From: Procambarus clarkii
Lineage: Eukaryota; Arthropoda; Malacostraca; Decapoda; Cambaridae
Direction of reading: 5' to 3'
DNA length: 64,000 nucleotides
Assembly (NCBI RefSeq): GCF_040958095.1
Contig: NC_091177.1
Location: 932,591 to 996,590 of the forward strand
The position numbers and the translations under genes are program-made. This document shows, piece after piece, positions 44,001 through 54,999 of the stretch (positions are counted from its first letter, which is position 1; each line of letters opens with the position of its first letter). The notes beneath the pieces were generated by a model. It searched no databases. It was not told the DNA's origin and saw only the letters and a list, made by a program, of their open reading frames with translations.

Positions 44001-45584
44001 ATGCTGGGTACTGAGATGGAGACTCAGTCACCAGTAGAACTGGCTGCTTCCCACGGAGATATTAACATGGACTCTGAAAGCAGCCAGTCAGACGAGGAGG
44101 GCGTGTTTCAAGAAGTTCTGACAAGGAATAAGAAGAAACGCAGAAGACAGGATGCAAGGCGTAGTGTGGACAGTAATGGTACACTTAACGGAAACGATAA
44201 AAGAATGAAGAACGACGCCGAGACTGATGCAGACACACGGACGGAACGATGTCAGGAAGGTGAGGATCAGCGGAGATGGAGGCTTCTCTTCCCTGCCTCA
44301 TGCACGTTGGCCTATCATCAGAAGCTGCTGTGGACCGTCAAACTCGGAAGAGAACACCGCAAGTTCGAGCCCCTGCTGAAGGAAGGTGTAAACAGACCTT
44401 ACTTAACGGTAGGTTCTAGGGAGGCAGTGACGTTTCTTAGCCAGCAAGGATATGATGGAATTCTTATGGAAATACCGGAGGGGAACGAGAAGCTGACGAA
44501 GGTAATTATCTATAAATACCCTCAGATTCTGGACCCCGAGTTTATACTCGACGACCAACGATTTGTGTGGGCCAAGCGTCACCTTATTAAAGGTGAAGCT
44601 AGGAGTCAGGTGGTGGCTCTAGTGAGAGGTGACGTACCCGAAAAAGTGTTCATCACCGGGGCTGGCTACAGGCATGTAGCAAAGTATGTGGAAGAGCCCA
44701 TAATATGCCTGAAATGCTGCAGATGGGGGCATAAATCCTGGAGCTGTCAAAATGATCCACGATGTCGTTTCTGCGGAAAGTCTCACCTCTCTACTGTGTG
44801 TAGAAACAGACTGAATCTGGGTGAGAAAATAGTTCCCAGATGCTGCAACTGTGGAGGTGTTCACAATGCGAGCTCGGCTGTGTGTAGCAAGAGGCCGAGT
44901 ATGGCTGTTCTCCGGCCGGTGAATGTTACAGAGCAAGCAAGAGCTCTTACCCAGACACCGGGAGCACAGCAAAACAGTCTGCCCCAAACAGTGCCAGTGA
45001 ACCGGACGAATGCGTGGGTAAAGGAGTCACCTTTACTTAGGCAGGCTCCAGCAACAAGCAGCCACGCCACCACTCAGGACTCCGGCAGTGACAGTGTAAC
45101 GGTGAGTGAAGTGGCTACTGTGGCTCAGAGAGAGGGTCATAATAATATGGTCAAGGAAGTGTGGGCTGAACTTAAAAAAGTTGGTGAGTTCCTCCAAAAT
45201 CTGGGGCAGAGAATCGAGTCCATCGAGGCTAAATTAAACGTTCAGGAGGTCAAGGAAAATCACAAAACGGTGAAGGATAGTCAGGATATAGTGGTTGAGG
45301 ACAAAAATGAAATATTGAGTGATGAAATGAAGGAAAGTGAAGTGTGTGTGAATGATGGTAGTCGTAGTGAAAGGAAGAACCCTATAATTACACATAAAAT
45401 GAAGGAATCATTTGGGCCAACAATGGACATCTCAGGGCTGAAAAAATCTCTTGAGAATCGCAATGTCGCTTTTACTGGTGAACTTGGGAGGAGGTGGGAG
45501 ATGTTATACAAGGTATGGCTATCATTTAGTGAACTTATTGGGGATGACTTAGGCAATGAATTGATTAATAATGGATCACCCTAG
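44001..45584 (+). CDS. LINE ORF1, nucleic-acid-binding gag-like protein (527 aa)
   Basis: ORF1 proteins of I-type LINEs coat the element RNA and act as chaperones in the ribonucleoprotein. Here an acidic and lysine-rich N-terminus (KKKRRR at about residues 44-49, a possible nuclear signal) is followed by a folded region. Three zinc knuckles lie at about residues 236-295: CLKCCRWGHKSWSC (CX2CX4HX4C), CRFCGKSHLSTVC (CX2CX3HX4C) and CCNCGGVHNASSAVC (CX2CX3HX6C), the usual trio of this group. A Ser/Thr/Gln-rich linker follows, then a likely coiled coil around residues 375-400 (EVWAELKKVGEFLQNLGQRI). Start: the first ATG of the frame, 66 bases into the element. The stop codon lies 14 bases inside ORF2. 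Confidence 0.9.
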   Translation: MLGTEMETQSPVELAASHGDINMDSESSQSDEEGVFQEVLTRNKKKRRRQDARRSVDSNGTLNGNDKRMKNDAETDADTRTERCQEGEDQRRWRLLFPASCTLAYHQKLLWTVKLGREHRKFEPLLKEGVNRPYLTVGSREAVTFLSQQGYDGILMEIPEGNEKLTKVIIYKYPQILDPEFILDDQRFVWAKRHLIKGEARSQVVALVRGDVPEKVFITGAGYRHVAKYVEEPIICLKCCRWGHKSWSCQNDPRCRFCGKSHLSTVCRNRLNLGEKIVPRCCNCGGVHNASSAVCSKRPSMAVLRPVNVTEQARALTQTPGAQQNSLPQTVPVNRTNAWVKESPLLRQAPATSSHATTQDSGSDSVTVSEVATVAQREGHNNMVKEVWAELKKVGEFLQNLGQRIESIEAKLNVQEVKENHKTVKDSQDIVVEDKNEILSDEMKESEVCVNDGSRSERKNPIITHKMKESFGPTMDISGLKKSLENRNVAFTGELGRRWEMLYKVWLSFSELIGDDLGNELINNGSP

Positions 45585-48500
45585 ACTGAAAGTGTTGTCA
45601 TGGAATGTTAATGGTTTGAGAAACAGGGTTACAGATGTTCATTGTTATGTGATGGGAAATGATATTGATGTTGTAGCTCTCCAGGAGACAGGGGATAGGA
45701 ATGAAGGATTATTGAAATTAAATGGTTATAAAGGGTTTCACCTCTTCGCTGCAAATAACATCAGAGGCACGTCGATTTATGTTAAGAACTCCATACCAGC
45801 AGAGTTAGTAGAACCGCCATCAAAAACGCAAGGTATAGAGAGTGTCTGTGTTAAATTATCATTAAGGGAAGGGGAATTTATTGTAGTTAATTTGTATGTA
45901 TCCAGGAACTGCTTCGACGCTAACTATTTACCTGACTGCATTTATACTAATCCTTCACTGGTCATTGGGGACCTTAATGCTCGGCACACAAGCCTTGGGA
46001 CAGTGGGTAGTATTAATGCTAATGGGGTCAAGTGGTTACAGTTTCTACAAGATCATCCAGATACCTGTCTCTTGGGAAACAATGAACCAACTCACATCAG
46101 GGGAGGACGGCTTGACTATGCCTGCGTTTTAAACTCTCAGGGGATTATGGGGGAGGCTCGGGTTGTTCGGGAACTACTTAGTGACCACTTTGCCTTGAAC
46201 GTTGAATTACCACTGGGGAAAAAACAAGTCCACTTTCAAAGGAAAAGGCTAAATATTAAGAAAGATATGAAAAATTATTTTATTCAAAATATGGGAGATT
46301 GGTATCAACATTACACGCCGCTCTGCGTTGATAGTTTTTACGAGGACATGGTCGAGAACATAGAGAAATTAGTACAGAGGGAAAATAACGGGGGCAGGGG
46401 AAGCAAGACGCACGGACCTAAGAAATTTAAATATTCCAATGATCAGCAAGTCAAGGGATGGGAGAGAATGCTACGGGGTGCGCATAAAGCATGGTTAAAA
46501 AATGGAATGAGGGATGAAGAGAAAAATACAATGTTGGAAGTGGCTAGGGAATGCAGTCAGGTGAGGAAGGAGGCGCGGGACAGATACTGGCAAGACTTTG
46601 CTCAGGCCATTGGTAATACTAAGAACCTTAAAGACATATGGAGAGCAGTAAATAAAGTCAGGGGTTGTAAGACCAAATTCATTGCTCACTCAGATCCAGG
46701 GAAAGTTGCTAATGAGTTAGTAGATAAATGGGCAAGTGCTGCTGGTATGGAGTCCTTACCTGCAGACACGAGAGTCACCATTGAGTCATGGGAAAATATT
46801 AGAAATGGAGTAACTTTATGTGCCTTAAATACAAGATCTATAGCATGCACTGAGATAACCCACGATGAGCTACTGGATGCTATAAAAAGTGGCAGCTCCA
46901 CTGCTCCGGGAAAAGATGGAGTAACGTATGACATACTTAATTATTTAGCCGGTATGAAACCTAATCCCTTACTTGATTTGTTTAATATGAGTTATAGAGA
47001 GGGAAAGTTACCAAGAAAATGGAAAGAGGCTGTCATCATTCCTATCCCTAAGTCAAACGGAGGCTACAGACCTGTCTCCTTAATATCCTGCTTTTGTAAA
47101 ATGATGGAAAGGATTTTGTTAAATAGGCTACTCTACCTTGTAGGTGATAACATGTCCAATAATCTCTTTGGTTTTATCAAAGGCAAAAGTACTGCGGATT
47201 GTCTCTTAAAGTGTTTGTCTAATGTGGATGACAATTGTAGAGTTTTTGTTGATCTACAAGGAGCGTTTGATAAAGCCAATGGGGAAGTAATCTTATACGA
47301 ATTAGCCAATCTGGGAATAACAGGGAGATTGCTACACTGGATAAGGGATTACCTGCAAGGCAGAAAAGGTCAGGTGTATTACCAGGGATACATGTCTGAG
47401 GAACGGAGGTTTCAGTTAGGTACCCCACAAGGGGGAGTATTAAGTCCCACCTTATTCAATGTATTAATGAACAGATTAGCATCAGAGATGTATCCTCCAG
47501 GGGTCACGACGATCATATATGCTGATGACATTCTTATACAAGGCACTTCTGGGAACAAAATTCAAGATGCTCTTAACATACTTGGTACAACCTGTCACAA
47601 GTTAGGCTTAGTTATAAATGCAGATAAAACCAAATACGAGTATAGGAAACGAAGAAATATAACACTTACTCTAAATGGTGTGGAACTGAGCCGTGTACAG
47701 AAGTACAAGTATCTGGGCATGTATGTTGGATACACATGTGAGAGTAAAAATGCTGAAATAAATCATATCAGCACCTTATGTAAAGCCCGTCTGCATCCTC
47801 TAAAAGCACTGGCTTTTTCTGGTAAAGGTGTTGGGGTACCTATCTTGCGGATGTTATACATAAGCACTGTTCGCTCCCTGATAGACTACGCAGCACCCGT
47901 ATTGTCTTACACAGGCCAAGGCAGAATTCAAAAAATAGAGCTGATACAGAACGAGGCTATGAGGATTATTCTTGGATGTCAAAGAAATGCAATGATTGAA
48001 ATAATGAGAATGGAATTAAATTTACAGAGTGTGTGTGATAGAGTCCGTGACATTAACACTAGAGTATCTATTCGTTTCATGCGGAGAAAAGGAGGGGATA
48101 AGCTGTTTGAGAGCGTTCAGACCTGCTTGAGTGACGTACACACTTCCAGGAAACTGAGGGAGACACGCTATACGAGAGGATTAGCTCATGACCTCAGGGA
48201 ATACGACGTACTTGACTGCTGTAAACCCTCTCGAAAGTGTAATATGTCTGCTCCCTGGAAAGTACAGAAAATAGACGTCGAAATTGTACCCCTCAAGGTG
48301 AAAAAGATTCATCATGAACCGGGACAATTACGGTGTTTGTATGGAAGCATGATATCTCGGTTACCAAGAGGCAACAGTTTACATGTATATTGCGACGGGT
48401 CGGTGGCGGAGGATGGCAGGGCAGGGTGTGGTGTCCTAATAAGGGATTATACGGAGTTTGGGACTGTGGACAGGATAATTGAACTCCGGCTTAGTAATTA

Positions 48501-49230
48501 TATATCATCCACACAAGCTGAACTGCAGGCCATTCTGGCGTGTTTGGAGGAAGTACGTCATGACGACAAAAATGTTTTTGTATTTGTCGATAGCCGAGGA
48601 GCACTGGAGTCCTTAAACAGTCGAAACCCAGTCTTCATGTCTATAGTGGAGGACTGTAAGAGAAGAATAACTGAGATACAGCTGAAAGGTTATAGTGTGA
48701 AATTCATGTGGATTCCATCTCACGTTGGAATAGTGCTCAACGAGGTGGCGGATGACTTGGCCAAACGTGCCACATCAAAACCACAAGTTGACATTGAATG
48801 TGAATTCACAATGAGACAAATAAGAAGCAAAATCAGAAATATTCAGGCACAGGCGGGAGTGGAGAGGAGAGAGATAATGTATGAGAGTAGTCAAACCATG
48901 CAACACTACATGTATGTGAGTCAAAACACCCATTTCACTTATGGTAAAAGGAGAAATGCTTGGAGTGACTCTGTGTACATGCGGCTCAGGCTTGGGTACA
49001 AATATTACTGGGAATATGGGATAGATGTTCATGGTAATGACACGAAGTGTAAACTATGTGGTATGTTAAGGTCTCACACCCTTGCCCATTATATTCTTGA
49101 TTGTCCGTTGATTAGTGTATATAGAAACACTGAGATAAGGACTGTTCCTGAACAAATAGCCTGGATGTGTCACAACGGACAGGTTGATGATATTCTTGAG
49201 AGATATAAGAATTTTGCACCAAGATTGTAA
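45571..49230 (+). CDS. LINE ORF2: APE endonuclease, reverse transcriptase, RNase H (1219 aa)
   Basis: This protein nicks target DNA and reverse-transcribes the element RNA at the nick. Endonuclease at about 8-212: SWNVNG (11-15), QE39, GDLNARH (D134, N136), SDHF (D205, H206). RT at about 478-745: VFVDLQGAFD (D561), TPQGGVLSP (618 on), YADD (650-653). RNase H at about 938-1070: YCDGS (D942), QAELQAI (E984), VDSRGA (D1007), PSHVGI (H1051), ADDLAK (D1061), so all acidic residues are present. C-terminal zinc motif CKLCGMLRSHTLAHYILDC (1160-1178). ATG at 45571 overlaps the end of ORF1 in the +1 frame, suggesting stop-start reinitiation or frameshifting. No internal stop or frameshift is seen; it may be functional. 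Confidence 0.93.
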   Translation: MDHPRLKVLSWNVNGLRNRVTDVHCYVMGNDIDVVALQETGDRNEGLLKLNGYKGFHLFAANNIRGTSIYVKNSIPAELVEPPSKTQGIESVCVKLSLREGEFIVVNLYVSRNCFDANYLPDCIYTNPSLVIGDLNARHTSLGTVGSINANGVKWLQFLQDHPDTCLLGNNEPTHIRGGRLDYACVLNSQGIMGEARVVRELLSDHFALNVELPLGKKQVHFQRKRLNIKKDMKNYFIQNMGDWYQHYTPLCVDSFYEDMVENIEKLVQRENNGGRGSKTHGPKKFKYSNDQQVKGWERMLRGAHKAWLKNGMRDEEKNTMLEVARECSQVRKEARDRYWQDFAQAIGNTKNLKDIWRAVNKVRGCKTKFIAHSDPGKVANELVDKWASAAGMESLPADTRVTIESWENIRNGVTLCALNTRSIACTEITHDELLDAIKSGSSTAPGKDGVTYDILNYLAGMKPNPLLDLFNMSYREGKLPRKWKEAVIIPIPKSNGGYRPVSLISCFCKMMERILLNRLLYLVGDNMSNNLFGFIKGKSTADCLLKCLSNVDDNCRVFVDLQGAFDKANGEVILYELANLGITGRLLHWIRDYLQGRKGQVYYQGYMSEERRFQLGTPQGGVLSPTLFNVLMNRLASEMYPPGVTTIIYADDILIQGTSGNKIQDALNILGTTCHKLGLVINADKTKYEYRKRRNITLTLNGVELSRVQKYKYLGMYVGYTCESKNAEINHISTLCKARLHPLKALAFSGKGVGVPILRMLYISTVRSLIDYAAPVLSYTGQGRIQKIELIQNEAMRIILGCQRNAMIEIMRMELNLQSVCDRVRDINTRVSIRFMRRKGGDKLFESVQTCLSDVHTSRKLRETRYTRGLAHDLREYDVLDCCKPSRKCNMSAPWKVQKIDVEIVPLKVKKIHHEPGQLRCLYGSMISRLPRGNSLHVYCDGSVAEDGRAGCGVLIRDYTEFGTVDRIIELRLSNYISSTQAELQAILACLEEVRHDDKNVFVFVDSRGALESLNSRNPVFMSIVEDCKRRITEIQLKGYSVKFMWIPSHVGIVLNEVADDLAKRATSKPQVDIECEFTMRQIRSKIRNIQAQAGVERREIMYESSQTMQHYMYVSQNTHFTYGKRRNAWSDSVYMRLRLGYKYYWEYGIDVHGNDTKCKLCGMLRSHTLAHYILDCPLISVYRNTEIRTVPEQIAWMCHNGQVDDILERYKNFAPRL

Positions 49231-49506
49231 TATTTTGTTGAATTATCTGCAGGTGTCTTGCAATTTGTCTATACAGTATACCTAGGTCATAAAAGTATTT
49301 GTGTGTACGTCTGATAACATACTACTTGTGAAGGAGGAAATGTATATTTTTACCTCTCAAAATGTTTGGTAATGTGTTTATTTGTGATGTGTGTCTATGT
49401 ATATATTAACACGTTGTACTGAATGGGGTGAGAATAGCTTGAGCTACCTCATCCCTTTGTGTGTATTTTACCTCAATAAACTTATTTCAATTTCAATTTC
49501 AATTTC
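49231..49506 (+). other. LINE 3' UTR with hexamer tail
   Basis: Ends CTCAATAAACTTATTTC followed by (ATTTCA)n. AATAAA is 30-40 bases before the end. The tail, not poly(A), is the likely RT start template, as in I-type elements with short-repeat tails. Confidence 0.8.
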
Positions 49507-49518
49507 AACGCTCACGTT
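49507..49518. repeat. Target-site duplication, right copy
   Basis: AACGCTCACGTT, exact match to 43923-43934. Confidence 0.9.
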
Positions 49519-49664
49519 TTCTATGAGTGGTTAAGTTTGGTTCGGGCAGTAGTATAGTACATCATTTGTGTGACGTTGTGAGCAATGGAGAGGGCAGGCT
49601 GCTTAGGGAGTGGCGGCTCACTCTGGCATACAGTCATATCTGGAGTCTGTTAATACTGTTTCCA

Positions 49665-50895
49665 CCTGTTGACAACACCCACACTGACGGAGTGCTTCTT
49701 GACAACGCCCACACTGACGGAGTGCTTCCTGACAACGCCCACACTGACGGAGGGCTTCTTGACAACACCCACACTGACGGAGTGCTTCTTGACAACACCC
49801 ACACTGACGGAGTGCTTCTTGACAACACCCACACTGACGGAGTGCTTCTTGACAACGCCTACACTGACGGAGGGCTTCTTGACAACACCCACACTGACGG
49901 AGTGCTTCTTGACAACACCCACACTGACGGAGGGCTTCTTGACAACACCCACACTGACGGAGGGCTTCTTGACAACACCCACACTGACGGAGGGCTTCTT
50001 GACAACGCCCACACTGACGGAGTGCTTCTTGACAACACCCACACTGACGGAGTGCTTTTTGACAACACCCACACTGACGGAGTGCTTCTTGACAACACCC
50101 ACACTGACGGAGTGCTTCTTGACAACACCCACACTGACGGAGTGCTTCTTGACAACGCCCACACTGACGGAGGGCTTCTTGACAACACCCACACTGACGG
50201 AGTGCTTCTTGACAACACCCACACTGACGGAGTGCTTCTTGACAACGCCCACACTGACGGAGGGCTTCTTGACAACGCCCACACTGACGGAGTGCTTCTT
50301 GACAACACCCACACTGACGGAGTGCTTCTTGACAACACCCACACTGACGGAGTGCTTCTTGACAACACCCACACTGACGGAGTGCTTCTTGACAACACCC
50401 ACACTGACGGAGTGCTTCTTGACAACACCCACACTGACGGAGTGCTTCTTGACAACACCCACACTGACGGAGTGCTTCTTGACAACACCCACACTGACGG
50501 AGGGCTTCTTGACAACACCCACACTGACGGAGGGCTTCTTGACAACGTCCACACTGACGGAGGGCTTCTTGACAACGTCCACACTGACGGAGGGCTTCTT
50601 GACAACGCCCACACTGACGGAGGGCTTCTTGACAACGTCCACACTGACGGAGTGCTTCCTGACAACGTCCACACTGACGGAGTGCTTCCTGACAACGCCC
50701 AAACTGACGGAGTGCTTCCTGACAACGCCCACACTGACGGAGGGCTGCTTGACAACGCCCACACTGACGGAGGGCTGCTTGACAACGCCCACACTGACGG
50801 AGGGCTGCTTGACAACGCCCACACTGACGGAGGGCTGCTTGACAACGCCCACACTGACGGAGGGCTGCTTGACAACGCCCACACTGACGGAATGC
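49665..50895. repeat. Minisatellite, 30-bp unit, 41 copies
   Basis: Unit ACACTGACGGAGTGCTTCTT plus GACAACACCC. Variants GAGGGC and GACAACG are mixed; CTGCTTGACAACG is confined to the right end (50740-50880). As 30 is a multiple of 3, all stop-free frames persist for the whole array (DNTHTDGVLL in one), giving apparent frames up to 501 codons. Confidence 0.97.
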
Positions 50896-51299
50896 TTGTT
50901 GCACATACAAGCATGTTATCCTGTTTATGTGTGCCTCCGGTGTGAGTGTCGGAATTATATCCATTTCCAGATCCTTCTCTGTTTCTGGTTCCTATATCTG
51001 CGTTCCCCTTATGGTGTCGATCCCTTTTGGTCTCCTTCCTTTCCCATCTTCACTACCTTACACGTGTTGGAATTGATTTCCAGGAATCATTTGTTTCCCG
51101 CCAAACACACACACCGAAACTACGACGTTGCTACAACGTTCGAACAAGTTTTAACACCTCCTAACCAGTTATAACAACCAATATAACAAGTTGTAACAAC
51201 GTTCTAATACGTCATTAACACGTTAAGCCAAGATGTAACAACTTTATTACAAGTTGTAACAAGCGGAAAATAGAGACAGTTTCGGTTTGTGTTTCCAGG
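50896..51299. other. Unassigned sequence
   Basis: 51165-51260 has several GTTGTAACAA/GTTATAACAA-like words; no known family. Confidence 0.4.
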
Positions 51300-51705
51300 G
51301 TTGACATTCCTGAAGTTTGTCAAGGTCTTCCTGTAGCTTCCTGTAGTCCTCATCTTTTACACGTTCATCAGTTTTGTATCATCTCAGACACTGACATGTC
51401 TGAACTCACTCTCTCAAGAAGGTCGTTCACATAAATTAGGAACAGCAGCGGTCCCAGGACAGAGCCTTGTGGGACCCCAGTTCTTACATTCCTCCGGTTT
51501 GTAATCTCTCTGACTGTGACTCTTTGCTTTCTGTCTTTCAGATACTTTGTTACTCAGTTCGCTGTTTTCCCAGTTATCCTAGCCTGCGTCTCTGTCTTGT
51601 GTGTGTGTATTCACCTAGTTGTATTCACCTAGGTGTGCTTGCGGGGGTTGAGCTCTGCTTTTTCTGCCCGCCTCTCAACTGTCAATCAACTGTTTCTAAC
51701 TACTA
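51300..51705 (-). mobile_element. CR1/L2-like LINE: RT palm piece and separate 3' end
   Basis: Minus strand, about 51550-51330: DRKQRVTVREITNR, then RTGVPQGSVLGPLLF and LIYVNDL, and a VSDDTKL-like catalytic box in which FADD has become SDD. 51605-51690 is a 3' end of the family (AGCTCAACCCCCGCAAGCAC, ACTAGGTGAATACAC). The two pieces are not contiguous in any intact copy, so most of the thumb is deleted. Confidence 0.75.
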
Positions 51706-51738
51706 CTACTACTATTTTCTTCACATCACACACGCACA

Positions 51739-51911
51739 CCCCAGGAAGCAGCTCGTGACAGCTGACTAACTTCCAGGTACCTATTTACTACTAGGTAACA
51801 GGGGCATAGGGTGAAAGAAACTCTGCCCAATGTTTCTCGCTGGCTCCCGGGATCGAACCCGGGACCACAAGATCACATATCCAGCGTACTGTCCGCTCGG
51901 CCGACCGGCCC
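51739..51911 (-). mobile_element. Main SINE, 5' two thirds
   Basis: Minus strand: GGCCGGTCGGCCGAGCGG head, B box GGGTTCGATCCCGGG, AACATTGGGCAGAGTTTC body. The tail is missing. Confidence 0.88.
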
Positions 51912-52029
51912 CCTGTGTGTGCGCGTGCGTGCTTTGCGTGTACGTACGTGCGAGAAAGGTATAAATATATGCAGTAAAAATATGTAAAAAATAAGTAAAA
52001 ATATATGCAGGAAAATAGGTCTGGAGTGA

Positions 52030-53190
52030 GTAAATTAGACAACCGTGAGCTAGAAAGGCGGGGTCCAAGAGCTAACAGCTCGATCAGGCAGGAACATATA
52101 GTAAACACATACACACAAGACTAAAAAACGGTACAAGAATATGCAACAATTAAAGCCAGTTCCTGAGCTACGAAGACAGACTGAAGGAACTGACCCCTCG
52201 CTACACCGGAGGAAGGAAGAACTAGCTGGGCAGACATAACAACTGAGAGGTTCACAAAGGAGCAACAGAAACACTGTTCAAATTAAGGAACAGTAGAGCA
52301 ACAGAGCATAACTGGAAACAGATGCATCACAGACAAGGAAGAAATAACTTTTATCTTCCGTCTTTAGTGTTTTTTCTGCCCGAAACACTTTGCGTAATAG
52401 TGGCTTTAGGCATTGTATTTACTAGCTCTATCTATAAATCCATCAATGTTTGTATCACACCTTGTATGTATGTACTTTACCTGAATAAACATTTGAATCT
52501 AAATTTGAATTTGAACTTGTTCAGCCTTAATGTTGTAAATGAGCGAGACGGTCTAGACGAGGAAGTTGACGCCAGTTTGAGTCACAGTTTTATATGTAAA
52601 TATGTTAAGACAATAAATATGCTTAAGGTGAAACTCACTACATTGAACTACTGATGGTCGAAAGATGGGGGAGGGATGTTTAGAGTAGCTGCTCGAACCT
52701 GGGTCCACAACTTGGGGAGTACACCTGCATAAAGTTGGGACATGATAACGACGTATAAGATTTTAAGTGGGACCGACAAAGCAGGTAAACCAACGTTCAT
52801 AATGTAGAAGTGATGAACGAGGGAAGATATGGGAGGGAACAGAAGAACGGAAGGGAACAGAATGAGGGGAGGACACTATTGGAAACTGGAAACGCAAATG
52901 AGCCAGAGGGAGATAAGAAGGACTGACTTTAGCGTGAGGGGGAGTGAGCGAGAGGAATGCATTAGGTAAGGTGGATAGTGGAGACGAGCTCCATTATGGG
53001 TTTAAAAATACATAGTATAGTAGAGAGGAACTGTATCAAGACTATATGGTTCAAATGGGGGACCCATGAGCTGGAGCTCAGTCCCGCTAACACAACAAGA
53101 TGTGCACAAATGCTGGGTCCTAGAGCTGGAGCAGCCTATACCAGGTAAGAATAACCAGGAGAAAAGGTGAGGCAGAAGAGACATGATTAC
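52030..53190 (+). mobile_element. Decayed CR1/L2-like LINE pieces, plus strand
   Basis: 52030-52115 is a 3' UTR fragment. 52150-52330 encodes a thumb/C-terminal stretch (SYEDRLKELTP). 52430-52515 is a LINE-like 3' end with ATTTGAATTTGAACTTG tail. From 52520 (NVVNERDGLDEEVDASLSHSF) and 52735 (HDNDVQDF / DMITTYKIL-like) to about 53120, further C-terminal segments lie in changing frames. At least two copies are present, all dead. Confidence 0.55.
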
Positions 53191-53575
53191 GAAATAAATG
53201 ATACTGGTTCCAAATAATAAGAAAAAAAGGAAAACCCTCTCAAAAGAAACAGAGTTGTTGGAGGTGGTGCCGCGCGAGGTAATTACAAACCCGGCAGTTT
53301 AGTCTCCCAGATGTACCCGGGGTTCACCTCTTCACCTCACGTCCATCGCTCTGATTGACAAACTTCTGAAAACCTTTCGATGCGAATTATCAGCGATGAA
53401 ATTCCTTTTAGCAGTTCGTCCCCCCCAAAGACGGGTCGAGAAAAATTGCATTAGCGCTCTTTGATCCGTTTTGAGTTTCTGTCCTTAACGAAAATTTAAT
53501 TCATTGGAAAAGTTAAAGTCTGGGAATTATAAAGAAAAAAAATTATAGACACACGTGCACACTCACGCACATTCC
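53191..53575. other. Unassigned sequence
   Basis: Nothing recognised. Confidence 0.4.

Positions 53576-53671
<96 letters not shown>
53576..53671. repeat. (CA)n microsatellite
   Basis: CA tract of about 92 bases directly joined to LINE coding sequence. Confidence 0.97.
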
Positions 53672-53673
<2 letters not shown>

Positions 53674-54998
53674 AGGTGATGGAGAAGATTGTGAGAAAAA
53701 ACCTAGTAACACATCTGGAGAGAAGAGACTTCGTGACAACCCATCAACATGGGTTCAGGGAAGGTAAATCTTGCCTTACAGGATTGATAGAATTCTACGA
53801 TCAGGTGACAAAGATTAAACAAGAAAGAGAAGGGTGGGGGGACTGCATTTTTTTGGACTGTCGGAAAGCCTTTGACACAGTACCCCATAAAAGGTTGATG
53901 CATAAGCTGGAGAAACAGGCAGGAGTAACTGGTAGGGCGCTCCAGTGGATAAGGGAGTACCTAAACAATAGGAAGCAGAGAGTTACAGTGAGGGGTGAGA
54001 CCTCAGACTGGCGGGAAGTCACCAGTGGAGTCCCACAGGGCTCTGTACTTGGACCTATCCTGTTTCTGATATACGTAAATGATCTCCCAGAGGGTATAGA
54101 CTCATTCCTCTCAATGTTTGCTGACGACGCCAAAATTATGAGAAGGATTAAGACAGAGGAGGACAGCTTGAGGCTTCAAGAAGACCTGGACAAGCTGCAG
54201 GAATGGTCGAACAAATGGCTGTTAGAGTTTAACCCAAGCAAATGTAATGTAATGAAGATAGGGGTAGGAAGCAGGAGACCAGATACAAGGTATCACTTGG
54301 GAGATGAAATACTTCAAGAGTCAGAGAGAGAGAGAAAGACCTGGGGGTTGATATCACGCCAGACCTGTCCCCTGAAGCTCATATCAAGAGGATAACATCA
54401 GCAGCATATGCCAGGTTGGCTAACAGAAGAACGGCCTTTAGAAACTTGTGTAAGGAATCTTTCAGAACATTATATACCACATATGTCAGACCAATCCTGG
54501 AGTATGCGGCTCCAGCATGGAGTCCATATCTAGTCAAGCATAAGACTAAACTGGAAAAGGTTCAAAGGTTTGCACCAGACTAGTACCCGAGCTGAGAGGT
54601 ATGAGCTACGAGGAGAGACTACGGGAATTAAACCTCACTTCGTTGGAAGACAGAAGAGTTAGGGGGGACATGATCACCACATTCAAGATTCTCAAGGGAA
54701 TCGACAGGGTTGATAAAGACAGGCTGTTTAACACAAGGGGCACACGCACTAGGGGACACAGGTGGAAACTGAGTGCCCAAATGAGCTACAGAGATATTAG
54801 AAAGAACTTTTTTAGTGTCAGAGTGGTTGACAAATGGAATGCATTAGGAAGTGATGTGGTGGAGGCTGACTCCATACACAGTTTTAAGTGTAGATATGAT
54901 AGAGCCCAATAGGCTCAGGAACCTGTACACCTGTTGATTGACAGTTGAGAGGCGGGACCAAAGAGCCAGAACTCAACCCCCGCAAGCACAACTAGGTG
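53672..54998 (+). mobile_element. CR1/L2-like LINE, RT and 3' end, frame broken
   Basis: 53676-54395 encodes the RT core: HQHGFREGKSCLTGL, DCRKAFDTVPHKRLM, TSGVPQGSVLGPILF and FADDAKIMRRI. A shift in a GA-rich stretch at about 54325 moves the continuation (SPEAHIKRITSAAYARLAN, RPILEYAAPAWSPYLVKH) to another frame. A further break near 54570 precedes 54601-54912 (SYEERLRELNLTSLEDRR ... FSVRVVDKWNALGSDVV). The 3' UTR (TTGACAGTTGAGAGGCGGGA, CAACTAGGTGAGTAC) runs into (CA)n at 55000. It is the most complete copy of this family here, but lacks the endonuclease. Confidence 0.85.
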
Positions 54999-54999
54999 A

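Larger units (their letters stand above)
43935..49506 (+). mobile_element. Full-length, apparently intact I-type non-LTR retrotransposon
   Basis: 5572 bp between perfect 12-bp target-site duplications. Order: 66-base 5' UTR with initiator and DPE, ORF1 (44001-45584), ORF2 (45571-49230, overlapping ORF1 by 14 bases), a 276-base 3' UTR with ACCTCAATAAACTTATTTC, and a tail of four ATTTCA-type hexamers. Neither ORF has an internal stop. Presence of RNase H and an APE-type endonuclease puts it in the I group (I/Nimb-like; clade assignment is inferred). The exact duplication and intact frames suggest a recent insertion. Confidence 0.92.

Noticed and set aside
49527-51174. Frames of 351-501 codons in five frames
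   Set aside because: The 30-bp unit keeps every stop-free frame open for 41 copies; no frame stands out and variants are not biased to synonymous sites by eye.
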